Positions 1-8,677 of a stretch of 64,000 nt of DNA are shown here, in pieces. Where the stretch lies: NCBI RefSeq assembly GCF_030678915.1, contig NZ_JAUUTZ010000011.1, positions 62,001 to 126,000 on the forward strand, read 5' to 3'. Every line of letters starts with the position of its first letter. Positions within the stretch are counted from its first letter, which is position 1. Source of the DNA: Paracoccus wurundjeri (GTDB taxonomy: Bacteria; Pseudomonadota; Alphaproteobacteria; Rhodobacterales; Rhodobacteraceae). The position numbers and the translations under genes were made by a program. A model generated the notes under the pieces. That model searched no databases. It was given only the letters and a program-made list of their open reading frames with translations, and was not told the DNA's origin.

Positions 1-1777
1 GTTCTTTGGCCCAGATGGTCCTGAAGCGCGTAAATGCATCCGATGTCTCGATCCCGCGCCGGATCAGGCAGATAAGGGCGGCATGATAGAAGAGCAATTC
101 GGATTTGGTCGAGAATTCCTCGCGCAGCGTTTCAATATGAGAGGAAATGTCCGACACCTTGGCGCGTGGCGGCGAGGGGGCGGTGCCGGGCACGATCCGG
201 GCTTTCATCTCTTCTATGCGTTCTCCGCAAAGCCGGTGCAGATCACGCAATCCGGTAATGGGTTCTTGCGGGTTTGCGGGGCGGGGGGCGCCTGCCAGAG
301 CCAGAATTTCCGGGGGCAATCGATAGATTTCATTTCTGAAGTCCGGTCGCGACGCGCCGATCTTTCCCGGAAAGCTTCGCAGCATTTGCAGAAGACTGTT
401 CCGCACCGCATGATCTCCGGCATGATAGGCCGTCACAAGTGGGGCGAATATCGTATGCGGTGGCGGTTCTTTTCCCAGCCCGTCGCCGGCGATCTGGCTA
501 TATTGGAATCCCTCGGCGCGCATGAGAGTGTTCGTGCAATAAGCTGCGAAATGCGCCGCGGCGGGAACCGGCTGGCCCGGAACGGTTCCAAGCAGTTCGG
601 GAACCGGGGCCGGTTGGCCTTTCTGAATAGCGGCGAAATAGTACCCCGCCTGTTGCAATCGCTCTGCGACCGGTTCCAACGCTGCCCGAAGTTCGGATGC
701 GGTGCCCTTGGGATCGTTCAGAAATCCAGCGGCATCTCCGGCGATGGCATTATGGTCATCGAAGCCGCGTACCGGGGACAATCCCCCCAGCATGGCCGAA
801 AGCCCTTCATTCTTGTAGGAATTGCCGGGAAGCTGGATGACTGGCGTTCCGACGGCCACTGCCATGATGGCCATGTGATAGCGGCCGCCAAGCAGAAAGC
901 GGCATCGCTGCAATGCATGGGCCGCGACCATATAAGATACCCCTGGGGGGATGGTTGCAAAACCGTCTTCGCCCCAGTGTTTCCGGCCAAGTTCAAGCAG
1001 CTTCCTGTCCGCCGCCGTCGAGATCATGACCATCGGCACAAGGCCAGTTTCCCGCTTTAGCAGATCGGCGGCCATGAAGATGTCCTGATAGGTTTCATCT
1101 CCGGCCCAGCCTGTGCCGGTCACCGCAAAATGCTGCCCGGCGGGAATATCGATGGTTCCCGGCAGCGGGCGGGTCAGAAAGGCGGCGTCCGGGATATGAA
1201 ACACCTTCCGGATACCCGCGTTTTGCGCCGCATCGAATGAGATATTCTCGCGTACAGCCACCAGATCGAAACTGTTATAGGCCGCCGCCATGACCTGCGT
1301 GAATGACTCATCGCAGGAAAAGATCGTCTGGTTCACTGCCATAACCGGCTTTTTCCAGGCGTGTTTGGCAACGAAGGGAAGAAGCAGCAGCCGTGCGCCG
1401 CACACGAAATCCGTGCCTCCCATCGTGCCTTCGGCCTGGAGAAACACCAGATCGGAACTCCTGACCTGACCCGCATATCTGCCGTATCGCTCGAAAGTGA
1501 GCCGTTCGAGATAGTCCAGAGACCTGCCCGCGGACGGCCCGCCCGTGCAGACATCCGTCATGGCATCATGGATATCCTGCCGGGATTCCGCGTCAATCCG
1601 GCGATCTATTTCATGCCTGAGAATTAGGGGGACGAATGTCAGATTTGGCAAGAATTCAGTTTCAAGTTCCCGGTTCAGAAGTTCCACCAAACCCCAACTG
1701 GTCGCCTGACAACCCCAATTCTGACGAAATCCGGTAAAATTGACAATTGCAATCTTTCGTGCCTGATAGCTATTCAA
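1..1777 (-). CDS. Polysaccharide pyruvyl transferase family protein (partial, runs off left edge)
   Basis: The minus strand is open without a stop from 1777 to the window edge, giving 592 visible residues. The N-terminus carries a pyruvyl-transferase-like pattern, NFTGFRQNWGCQATSW, near residues 13-28. The core has GGRYHMAIMAVAVGTPVIQL around residues 290-310, typical of this family (CsaB/WcaK type), which adds ketal pyruvate to sugars or otherwise modifies glycans. The start is a TTG at 1777, because an in-frame TGA sits at 1783-1781 and no ATG lies between. The C-terminal 200 residues lie beyond the usual catalytic domain and I do not recognise them. The glycan genes further right make a role in surface polysaccharide modification likely. 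The donor and acceptor are unknown. Confidence 0.8.
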   Translation of the reverse strand, partial: MNSYQARKIAIVNFTGFRQNWGCQATSWGLVELLNRELETEFLPNLTFVPLILRHEIDRRIDAESRQDIHDAMTDVCTGGPSAGRSLDYLERLTFERYGRYAGQVRSSDLVFLQAEGTMGGTDFVCGARLLLLPFVAKHAWKKPVMAVNQTIFSCDESFTQVMAAAYNSFDLVAVRENISFDAAQNAGIRKVFHIPDAAFLTRPLPGTIDIPAGQHFAVTGTGWAGDETYQDIFMAADLLKRETGLVPMVMISTAADRKLLELGRKHWGEDGFATIPPGVSYMVAAHALQRCRFLLGGRYHMAIMAVAVGTPVIQLPGNSYKNEGLSAMLGGLSPVRGFDDHNAIAGDAAGFLNDPKGTASELRAALEPVAERLQQAGYYFAAIQKGQPAPVPELLGTVPGQPVPAAAHFAAYCTNTLMRAEGFQYSQIAGDGLGKEPPPHTIFAPLVTAYHAGDHAVRNSLLQMLRSFPGKIGASRPDFRNEIYRLPPEILALAGAPRPANPQEPITGLRDLHRLCGERIEEMKARIVPGTAPSPPRAKVSDISSHIETLREEFSTKSELLFYHAALICLIRRGIETSDAFTRFRTIWAKE

Positions 1778-1921
1778 GTTTCATTTCCATACTTTTGGAT
1801 GATGTCCGGGGGCGACATAATTCTGTCACTTTTATCGGGCTGCCGACTGCGGCCGCCGGTGTTATTTCGTAAAAACAAAAAACAATTGACTTCACAACCA
1901 TAGCAAGAGAGACTTCAATCG

Positions 1922-1940
1922 CTCAATTCCTAAAATTGAG
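1922..1940. promoter_or_regulatory. Inverted repeat upstream of the Gly/Asp-rich small protein gene
   Basis: A perfect 7-bp inverted repeat, CTCAATT and AATTGAG, is separated by 5 bp. It lies 35 bp before the start codon at 1976, in the AT-rich gap between two divergent genes. It could be an operator or a 5' UTR hairpin. No known regulator site is recognised. Confidence 0.35.
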
Positions 1941-1975
1941 TGTTATGCGAATGAATCAACAAGGGGTATGAACCA

Positions 1976-2371
1976 ATGCTTGGTGGACTTCTCTCACCTG
2001 TAAGCGGAGTTCTGGGCTCCCTCTTCGGCGGCGTCTCGTCACTTTATGACGGAGTTCAGGGCGTTGTTGAGGGGCTGGCTCCCGGATCGATGGACGGAAC
2101 GACGACGACAGGGAACCTGTTGAACGACAATGGCGCAGTTAGTGATCTGCTTGATAACCTTGCCGAAGGCGACATCACCGGTGGCATCTCCGATGTCTAT
2201 GCCAATGTAATTGGCCCGGGCGGAGTTGTGCATAACCTGGCTGATGGCGGCGGTCTGGGCATCGAGGGGCTGCTGGGCAACACCCTTGGCCTGGCGGATG
2301 GTATCCTGGGCAGCGCCGATGGTTTGACCGATGATTTGCCGATTTTGGGAGGCTCAGGCTCACTCCTTTAA
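1976..2371 (+). CDS. Small Gly/Asp/Leu-rich protein, candidate type I secretion cargo
   Basis: The 131-residue product begins MLGGLLSPVSG and is almost entirely Gly, Leu, Asp, Val and Ser, with only one Tyr-rich patch and no Cys. It has no classical Sec signal with a basic N-region. Motifs such as DGLLGN, GILGSADGLTDD and the terminal GGSGSLL resemble the DGLLGG and NGSLL elements of the large repeat protein encoded at 5595. An AAGGGG ribosome-binding site lies about 9 bp before the ATG. The gene has its own downstream hairpin and sits just before the type I secretion genes. I infer a secreted or surface-associated product. The family is not recognised. Confidence 0.7.
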   Translation: MLGGLLSPVSGVLGSLFGGVSSLYDGVQGVVEGLAPGSMDGTTTTGNLLNDNGAVSDLLDNLAEGDITGGISDVYANVIGPGGVVHNLADGGGLGIEGLLGNTLGLADGILGSADGLTDDLPILGGSGSLL

Positions 2372-2395
2372 GGTGAATGCTTCAGTTAGATATTT

Positions 2396-2431
2396 AAAAG
2401 GTCCGGGCGAAACTTCATGTTCGGGCCTTTT
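2396..2431 (+). terminator. Rho-independent-type terminator after the small protein gene
   Basis: AAAAGGTCCGGG pairs with TTCGGGCCTTTT through 12 positions including three G-U pairs, with a 12-nt loop. The descending arm ends in TTTT. It lies 24 bp after the stop codon at 2371. Confidence 0.6.
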
Positions 2432-2461
2432 AATTTGAGATGCAGCTGCGGCGGAATGTAT

Positions 2462-2491
2462 TTGACATCCAATCCGCCTGGGCTTTTTTAT
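2462..2491 (+). promoter_or_regulatory. Putative sigma-70 promoter of the type I secretion operon
   Basis: A perfect TTGACA -35 box (2462-2467) is followed after 18 bp by TTTTAT (2486-2491), a 4/6 match to the -10 consensus. It lies 51 bp upstream of the secretion ATPase start at 2542 and beyond the preceding terminator. Confidence 0.4.
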
Positions 2492-2541
2492 GGAAGCCGC
2501 CTGATGTTTCGCCATGCTCTGGAACAGTCCGACGTCCATAG

Positions 2542-4275
2542 TTGCCGATGTCCGTAGTTGAGGCACAACATATTCAAGAAGCTGATAATGATGCGCAGGG
2601 GAATTACGTTCTCCATGCGCTGAAATCCCTGCGCACATATTTTATTTTCGCGGGTATTTTCTCTTGCGTGATTAACCTGCTTTATCTCAGTTCGCCGCTC
2701 TATCTGATGCAGGTCTATAACCGCGTTCTGGTCAGTCAAAGCATTCCTACGCTGGCGATGCTGACCCTCATTCTCGTGCTGTCTCTTGGTGTGATGGGGT
2801 TGCTGGATGCTTTGCGGGGCAAGTTGCTGGTACGCTGCTCGGTCCTGCTGGACGATCGGCTGGCCGGGCCGGTTTTTGGCGCATTGGTGCGCAAGGCGGC
2901 CCGACAGGGCATGTCCCCCGGCGCGCAGACCCTGCGCGAGTTGGACGAGTTCCGGGCCTTCGTGACCGGGCCGGGCATCCATTTCGCCTTCGATCTGCCT
3001 TGGATCCCGATTTATCTGGGGCTGCTTTACCTGATCCATCCGATCCTCGGCCTTGTCGCCACGATCGGCTCCGCCCTGTTGTTGCTGCTGGTCTTTGTCA
3101 ATGAAAGACTGACCAAGACCGCGCTTGAGACGGCGCAATCCTCGTCGCGGCGCGCTTTCGTCTTTACCGACAATATCATGCAACATGCCGATGTGATTCA
3201 TGCCATGGGCATGTTGCCATCCGTCGAGCGGCACTGGCAGGGCAACCGCGGCCGCATGCTGGCACAACAATCCCTGGCCAGCGATCGAAATGCCTCGGTC
3301 ACCGCCAGCATCCGTTTCGCGCGGCTGCTGCTGCAATCGCTGCTGCTGGGAACGGGGGCGTGGCTGGCCATCGATCATATCATCATGCCCGCAACCATAT
3401 TCGCTGCCAGCATCATTATGGGTCGCGCGCTGGTCCCGGTCGAGCAGTCGGTCGGAGCGTGGAAACATGCGGTCGCGGCAAGATCGGCCTATCGACGGGT
3501 CAGCACATTGTTGCAGGAAAACCCCGATCTGCAGGTTCGCACGATCGTTCCCAGCGAAGAAACCGCGCTTGAGGTGGATGACCTCTCTTACCGGGTCGAG
3601 AACCGCAAACGCCCGATTCTGGACAAGCTGTCCTTCAGCATCAACTCGGGCGAGGTTCTGGGGATTGTCGGCCCAAGCGGATCGGGAAAAAGCACGCTGG
3701 CGCGGTTGATGATCGGGGCCCTATCGCCCTCGGAAGGCCGCTTGCGCTTCGGCGGCATCAATTACGAGCATTGGGATCGCGGAGAGTTCGGGCGCATCGT
3801 CGGCTATCTGCCGCAGGATGTCGGGCTGTTCGCGGGCACTGTGCGTGAGAATATCGCCCGCTTTCAGGATGTGGCCGTTGATCAGATCGTCGAAGCCGCC
3901 AAGCTGGCCGGAATTCACGAACTGATCCTTGATCTGCCCAAGCAGTACGACACCATGCTGGGTCCGGGCGGGCTGGGCCTGTCGGGCGGACAGCGCCAGC
4001 GACTGGGTCTGGCTCGCGCCCTGCTTGGCAAACCCCGGCTGCTGGTGCTGGATGAGCCGAATGCGCATCTGGATATTATCGGCGCGCGTGCGCTTAGCGA
4101 GGCGCTGTTCGTCATGAAGGCGCAGGGCAGTGCGATTGTCGTCATCACCCATCAACCTGCCGTTCTGGAAACCGTGGACACGATCATGTCGCTTGATGAC
4201 GGGCGGATCAGGCGGCTTGGCCCGCCCGAGCAGATACTGGCCGGTACATTGGAAAAAATGGGGGAGAGTGAATGA
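2542..4275 (+). CDS. Type I secretion system permease/ATPase (PrtD family)
   Basis: The 577-residue ABC exporter half-molecule energises export of a protein from cytoplasm to outside without a periplasmic intermediate. The N-terminal part has paired hydrophobic segments (about residues 30-170 and 260-310) and the PrtD-like SSPLYLMQVYNRVL. The C-terminal ATPase has Walker A GPSGSGKST near residue 377, the LSGGQRQRLGL signature near 480 and Walker B LLVLDEPNAHLD near 500. There is no C39 peptidase domain, so the substrate should carry an uncleaved C-terminal signal. It overlaps the adaptor gene by four bases (ATGA). The outer-membrane partner could be the TolC encoded at 51288. Confidence 0.93.
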   Translation: MPMSVVEAQHIQEADNDAQGNYVLHALKSLRTYFIFAGIFSCVINLLYLSSPLYLMQVYNRVLVSQSIPTLAMLTLILVLSLGVMGLLDALRGKLLVRCSVLLDDRLAGPVFGALVRKAARQGMSPGAQTLRELDEFRAFVTGPGIHFAFDLPWIPIYLGLLYLIHPILGLVATIGSALLLLLVFVNERLTKTALETAQSSSRRAFVFTDNIMQHADVIHAMGMLPSVERHWQGNRGRMLAQQSLASDRNASVTASIRFARLLLQSLLLGTGAWLAIDHIIMPATIFAASIIMGRALVPVEQSVGAWKHAVAARSAYRRVSTLLQENPDLQVRTIVPSEETALEVDDLSYRVENRKRPILDKLSFSINSGEVLGIVGPSGSGKSTLARLMIGALSPSEGRLRFGGINYEHWDRGEFGRIVGYLPQDVGLFAGTVRENIARFQDVAVDQIVEAAKLAGIHELILDLPKQYDTMLGPGGLGLSGGQRQRLGLARALLGKPRLLVLDEPNAHLDIIGARALSEALFVMKAQGSAIVVITHQPAVLETVDTIMSLDDGRIRRLGPPEQILAGTLEKMGESE

Positions 4276-5591
4276 GTCAGCCCGCCTCCGTTCCGCAACT
4301 GGCGGAATACCGCGATCCGATGCGCCCCGCGATCTGGGGCTGCGTCATCGTGGCGGTTTTTCTGCTGGTTTTGCTGGTTTGGGGGAATTCTGCGCGGCTG
4401 GCCAGTTCCGCTTTGGCTGAAGGCAGTCTGCAGGTGATGGCGCAGCGTCAGTCCGTCCAGCATCCTCATGGCGGGGTGATCTCGCAGATTCACGTCATCG
4501 AAGGCCAGACCGTGGCCCGGGGCGAGTTGCTGATCGAACTCGATGAAACGGAGGCCCGCGCCTCGCGCAATATCGCCGAATCCGAGGTGATTGCCTTGCA
4601 GGCATTGCAGGCCCGGCTGGAATGCGAGCGTGATCAGAGCGATCCGTTATCCTGTCTGCAGGAATTTGCGGATGGCAAGGAGGATCATCCGGAAATGGCC
4701 GCGGCACTTGCGAATGAAACCGCGCTTTTGCAGACCCGCGCGCGGAAATTCCGGACCGAGACCGGGATGCTGACTTCGCGCGTTTCGCAGTTGCGCGAAC
4801 AGATCAGCGGTCTGGACGCACAGTCTCAGGGGCTTGCGCGGCAACGCAAGCTGCTTGAGGAAGAGTTGGAAACTGCGCATAAGCTGCTGGATTCGGGCTT
4901 GACCTCGCGCAACCGCACCCGGGAATTGGAGCGTGCCATCGCGGGCGTGATCGGCGACGAAGGGTCCCGCAGCGCCGAAATCGCCAGCGCCAGGCAGGAA
5001 ATCTCGGAGGCAGAGCTTGCCGTTGCCCGTCTGGAGGACGAACGGATCAACGAGATCACCGACCAGTTGCGGAACACCCGCTCGGCGCTGGCCGAAGCCC
5101 AGCCGCGTCTCGATGCCGCCATTCTGGTCGAGAAACGCGGTAAGATCCTTGCCCCCGTCAGTGGTCAGATCGTCGGCCTTTCGGTCTTTACCGAAGGGGG
5201 GGTCATTCAAGCGGGACAGCAACTGATGGATATCGTTCCGGACGATAACCCGATCATTGTCGAGGCTCGTCTGCCGCTGTCGGATATCAATGGTATCGCA
5301 GTCGGGGACAGCACCGATATCCGTCTGACCGGCATCCCGCGCAAGGATCGCCCGGAACTGATGGGCGAGATCATCAGCATCTCGGCCGACAAGATGACCG
5401 ACAGCCAGTCCGGCCTCAGTTACTTTTCTGTCCGGATCGGGCTGGATGCCGATGAGATCCGCCGGTCGCAAGTCCCGTTACGGCCGGGAATGCCCGCCGA
5501 AGTCGTCATTCCAAAAGGATCGCGCACGATGGTCAGCTATCTGCTTGGCCCTCTGCTGGATGAAATCACCCATGCCTTTCGAGAGGAATAA
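4272..5591 (+). CDS. Type I secretion periplasmic adaptor (HlyD/PrtE family)
   Basis: The 439-residue membrane-fusion protein has one N-terminal membrane segment (about residues 21-39) and a periplasmic body. It contains an HlyD/biotinyl-lipoyl-like half-motif, GGVISQIHVIEGQTVARGELLIELD, near residues 65-90, a long helical hairpin rich in Glu/Gln/Arg (about 95-280), and the closing beta-domain with LAPVSGQIVGLSVFTEGGVIQ around 290-315. It bridges the ATPase to an outer-membrane TolC-type channel. The start overlaps the ATPase stop, and only three bases separate its stop from the large repeat protein start, so all three are probably co-transcribed. Confidence 0.93.
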   Translation: MSQPASVPQLAEYRDPMRPAIWGCVIVAVFLLVLLVWGNSARLASSALAEGSLQVMAQRQSVQHPHGGVISQIHVIEGQTVARGELLIELDETEARASRNIAESEVIALQALQARLECERDQSDPLSCLQEFADGKEDHPEMAAALANETALLQTRARKFRTETGMLTSRVSQLREQISGLDAQSQGLARQRKLLEEELETAHKLLDSGLTSRNRTRELERAIAGVIGDEGSRSAEIASARQEISEAELAVARLEDERINEITDQLRNTRSALAEAQPRLDAAILVEKRGKILAPVSGQIVGLSVFTEGGVIQAGQQLMDIVPDDNPIIVEARLPLSDINGIAVGDSTDIRLTGIPRKDRPELMGEIISISADKMTDSQSGLSYFSVRIGLDADEIRRSQVPLRPGMPAEVVIPKGSRTMVSYLLGPLLDEITHAFREE

Positions 5592-5594
5592 GCC

Positions 5595-7652
5595 ATGGCC
5601 AGTCATGACATGAAAGCACAGCCCGAGGCTCGTAAGCGCATGGAATTGCGAAACGGCAGTGGGCAGGGTAACGGAACATCCGCCGAAGCCGGTCTGGTTA
5701 CGCTGGCTGCCGGTGCCATTGGCCTGGGCCTGACCATGCTTCAGCAAAGCGAGGCAGAGGCCGCCACGATAGAGCCCGATACCGCGCCGAAGCCTGTCCC
5801 GAATGCGACCGATAGCCCGGACGCGGCACAGCAGATCGCGGCGCCCATCTCGGAAGCCGAAGCGCCTTTGCCGTCGCAGAATGCCGTCCAGGTGGATATT
5901 CCCGTTGTAGAGGTTCCGACCGCCGCCGAAACCGGGGCAGTACAGGCAGAGGCGGTAACACCTGCCGATTCCGTAGGTGAAGCGCCGATTCAGACGGCAT
6001 CTGCCGATATGGCCGCCGGTGTTCCGGCGGATCATAGCGGGCAGGCGGGATCGGGCGGGCAGTCGGTGACTGTGACCGCGCCGGTCGATAAGGTGATTGA
6101 TCTCGGTGAGTCGGCACCAAGTGACGGGGGCATCGAATCCGGCAAGCCAGCGCCACTTCCTGCCCAGGATAAGCCTTCCGAACCGGCCGACGTTGCGGAT
6201 AATCCCGAAACGCCCGAAGTGCCGGATGATAGCACCGAGATCGTAGCGGAAACGCCCGACGCCGCTCCGGCCGAAAATGACGAAGCTCTGGACGGCGTCG
6301 GCGACGCGGTCGGAGGGGTTGTCGGAGGTGTCGTGGATGTCGTCACTGATCTGACCGATTCGCTTACGAATGAAGATGGCACGATTCCTAATACTATCGG
6401 GGCCGTCGGGGACACGATCGAGACCGTTACCGACACGGTTGTCGATGTCGTGGATGTCGTTGTCGGCACGGATGGCCTTCTGGACGGGTTGACCGATACG
6501 GTCGGGGAATTGACTGGCGCCTTGGGCGACGGGGACGTTATCGGTGCCGTAACCGGCACCGTGGATGTTGCTCTTGATACTGTGGGCAAAGCAGTTACCG
6601 GCGTGACCGATGCGCTATTGGGCGACGGTGGTTTGACAGATGGCGTCCTTGAGACGGTCGGAGAGACTGTGGCGACGGTAGGCGATACCGTAACCGACGT
6701 GCTGGATGCCGTGGTCGGGCAGGATGGATTACTGGGCGGGATCACCACTGCGCTGGACGGCCTGACCGGCCCTGACGCCGAGGGCGATGGCAGTACGGCG
6801 GTCGTCGCGGATATTGTCGGCGCGACCGTCGGAACGGCCTCGGCCGCCGTCACCGGAGTTGCGGATGCGCTGCTGGGCGATGACGGTGTCGCCGAAACCT
6901 TGACCGAGACAGTTGGGGAAACCGTCGCGACGGTGACCGGAACCGTGACCGGCGTTGTCGATACGGTCATCGGGCAGGATGGGTTGCTGGGCGGGCTCAC
7001 TACGGCGCTGGGTGGTCTGACGGGAACTGGTGCAGATGAGAATAACGGGGCGACCGAGGTTGCCGCCGATCTCGCTGAACCGGCCGTGGAGACTGCCTCC
7101 ACTGCCGTCACCGGAGTTGCGGATGCGCTGCTGGGCGATGAAGGTGTCGCCGAAACCTTGACCGAGACGGTTGGGGCAACCGTCGCGACGGTGACCGGAA
7201 CCGTGACCGGCGTTGTCGATACGGTCGTCGGGCAGGATGGGTTGCTGGGCGGGCTCACCACGGCGCTGGGTGGTCTGACGGGAACTGGTGCAGACGAGAG
7301 TACAGCGGCGACCGAGGTTGCCGCCGATCTCGCTGAACCGGCCGTGGAGACTGCCTCGACAGAGCCCGTCGAGATTACCGGGCCTGCTGAGGTCGCAGAG
7401 ACCGTCGAAACAGCGGCGGCCGACACCGGCGATCTCGGGACAACCGATACGGCGGATATGGCGGTCACGCCGCCCGAGGGCAGTCAAGGGCCGGATATCT
7501 TCGCCGCGATTGATCAGATCCTTGATGGCTCGAACGGATTACTTGGGGGCCTGCTGCCCAATGTCTCGTTCATTGGCCAGCCGGTCATGGAGGACGATTC
7601 CGGGCCGCATGTCGATGATGCGAATGGGTCGCTGCTGCATGGCCTGATTTAG
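5595..7652 (+). CDS. Large acidic Val/Asp/Thr/Gly-rich repeat protein, probable type I secretion substrate
   Basis: The 685-residue protein directly follows the type I secretion ATPase and adaptor in one operon. Residues 1-55 contain a hydrophobic stretch, AGLVTLAAGAIGLGLTML. Residues 60-240 are Pro/Ala/Glu-rich and probably disordered. Residues 245-590 are repeats of alternating Val/Thr/Asp and GQDGLLGGLTTALGGLTG-type blocks, including three tandem units of 85, 86 and 86 residues (about 334-418, 419-504, 505-590). It is very acidic, lacks Cys, and has no GGxGxDxxx RTX nonapeptides. The C-terminus ends NGSLLHGLI. I infer a secreted or surface-retained adhesin-like product, in the broad sense of BapA-type biofilm proteins of Paracoccus. 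Homology to BapA itself is not shown. Confidence 0.8.
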   Translation: MASHDMKAQPEARKRMELRNGSGQGNGTSAEAGLVTLAAGAIGLGLTMLQQSEAEAATIEPDTAPKPVPNATDSPDAAQQIAAPISEAEAPLPSQNAVQVDIPVVEVPTAAETGAVQAEAVTPADSVGEAPIQTASADMAAGVPADHSGQAGSGGQSVTVTAPVDKVIDLGESAPSDGGIESGKPAPLPAQDKPSEPADVADNPETPEVPDDSTEIVAETPDAAPAENDEALDGVGDAVGGVVGGVVDVVTDLTDSLTNEDGTIPNTIGAVGDTIETVTDTVVDVVDVVVGTDGLLDGLTDTVGELTGALGDGDVIGAVTGTVDVALDTVGKAVTGVTDALLGDGGLTDGVLETVGETVATVGDTVTDVLDAVVGQDGLLGGITTALDGLTGPDAEGDGSTAVVADIVGATVGTASAAVTGVADALLGDDGVAETLTETVGETVATVTGTVTGVVDTVIGQDGLLGGLTTALGGLTGTGADENNGATEVAADLAEPAVETASTAVTGVADALLGDEGVAETLTETVGATVATVTGTVTGVVDTVVGQDGLLGGLTTALGGLTGTGADESTAATEVAADLAEPAVETASTEPVEITGPAEVAETVETAAADTGDLGTTDTADMAVTPPEGSQGPDIFAAIDQILDGSNGLLGGLLPNVSFIGQPVMEDDSGPHVDDANGSLLHGLI
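6594..7364 (+). repeat. Three tandem in-frame repeats within the 685-residue protein gene
   Basis: Unit 1 spans 6594-6848 (255 bp), unit 2 spans 6849-7106 (258 bp) and unit 3 spans 7107-7364 (258 bp). Units 2 and 3 each begin GTCACCGGAGTTGCGGATGC and differ at only about 15 positions by eye. Unit 1 is clearly more diverged. The pattern indicates recent duplication of unit 2 or 3 inside the coding sequence. Confidence 0.9.
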
Positions 7653-7849
7653 CAACAGGTTTTAACCACAGGAAAACATCTGGGCCGCGCGATCTGTCAT
7701 ACCGGTTCATGCACTCTTTTACCTGCCGGGCCTGCGTGCCGGCCAGTGAAACTTTGGAGTCGGATCGGCGCGCCCCTAGCGGAGGCAGCTCAAGTTCTTT
7801 ACATTCGGGCCTGCAAGAAAGGTTCTGATAAGAAAATAGAAAGAGTGTG

Positions 7850-8677
7850 ATGAGAACACCGAACCTCTTTATCATTGGCGCCCAGAAATCCGGCACGACC
7901 TATCTGGCCAATGTACTCGCCCGTCATCCGGACGTGTTCTTCTGCTCTCCCAAGGAACCGCTGTTCTTCTCGAAACCGGAAATCGACCAATCCCGGTACG
8001 AGCGGTATCTGGAAACCAATTTCGCCGATGCCCGGGACGAAAAATGGGTCGGCGAAGGTTCGACGACCTATCTGCAATGGCCACGGGCGCTGAAGAACCT
8101 GAAGTCCTTCATTCCCGACACGCCGAAAATTATCGTCTGCATGCGCCATCCGACCGAGAAGGCGGTTTCCTTCTACATCCATAATTGGCGGCGAGGGCGC
8201 TATGCCCGGGATATCCGGATCGGCGACACCGCCGCGATGCCTGTCAGCCTTTCTTCAACGAAAACCAGCTGTTATGCTTCTTCTCTGACGCGCTGGCTTG
8301 ACGCCTATCCGCGCGAGGCTTTCTGCTTTCTGAAATTCGACCAGCTCAGGGATGACCCGGCGGGCTTCGTCCGCAAGGCGACTGCGTTCCTGGAGATCCC
8401 CGAGCGTGAAACCGTGTTGCGTAAAACGGTCAATGCGGGGTTCAGCCTGACTTGGCGCGGCGACAGCCTTGTCATCGACGACCCCGACGCGCCACCAGAG
8501 GGTCGACCGGAATTCACCCGCACCGAGCTTGAGGATATACATGCGCTGATGCAGGAAGACATCGCCGAGACCGAACGACTGACCGGACTCGATCTGGACG
8601 AGTGGCGCAAATTTCCCGCATTCGCGGCGACTGACCGTCAAAGCGTCGAGACTGCGACATTTCCTATGAACCGATGA
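7850..8677 (+). CDS. Sulfotransferase domain protein
   Basis: The 275-residue cytosolic enzyme would transfer sulfate from PAPS to a carbohydrate or other acceptor. The 5'-phosphosulfate loop GAQKSGTTY is at residues 10-18, and the 3'-phosphate motif RHPTEKAVS is at about 99-107, both as in Sulfotransfer_1/3 proteins. A GTG at 7847 lies directly before the ATG at 7850. The ATG is preferred. The gene is on the same strand as the secretion operon, 197 bp downstream of it, and faces a second sulfotransferase gene. The acceptor is probably the local surface glycan, by context only. Confidence 0.88.
   Translation: MRTPNLFIIGAQKSGTTYLANVLARHPDVFFCSPKEPLFFSKPEIDQSRYERYLETNFADARDEKWVGEGSTTYLQWPRALKNLKSFIPDTPKIIVCMRHPTEKAVSFYIHNWRRGRYARDIRIGDTAAMPVSLSSTKTSCYASSLTRWLDAYPREAFCFLKFDQLRDDPAGFVRKATAFLEIPERETVLRKTVNAGFSLTWRGDSLVIDDPDAPPEGRPEFTRTELEDIHALMQEDIAETERLTGLDLDEWRKFPAFAATDRQSVETATFPMNR

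Noticed and set aside
83..1060. Open plus-strand frame of 325 codons
   Set aside because: It is antisense to the pyruvyl transferase, which has clear family motifs. The plus frame translates to a low-quality Arg/Gly-rich product.
1870..1890. AAACAATTG shared by the promoter regions near 1880 and 21840
   Set aside because: The shared string is short and AT-rich, and only two copies were noticed. It is too weak to call a common regulator site.
6594..7364. Tandem repeats considered as a mobile element
   Set aside because: They keep frame, are exact multiples of three, and have no terminal inverted repeats or transposase.
6032..7468. 478-codon minus-strand frame, Ser/Thr/Val/Pro-rich
   Set aside because: It is the mirror of the acidic repeat protein. 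Its composition follows from reading GC-rich Val/Asp/Gly codons backwards, and the plus frame sits tightly in the secretion operon.
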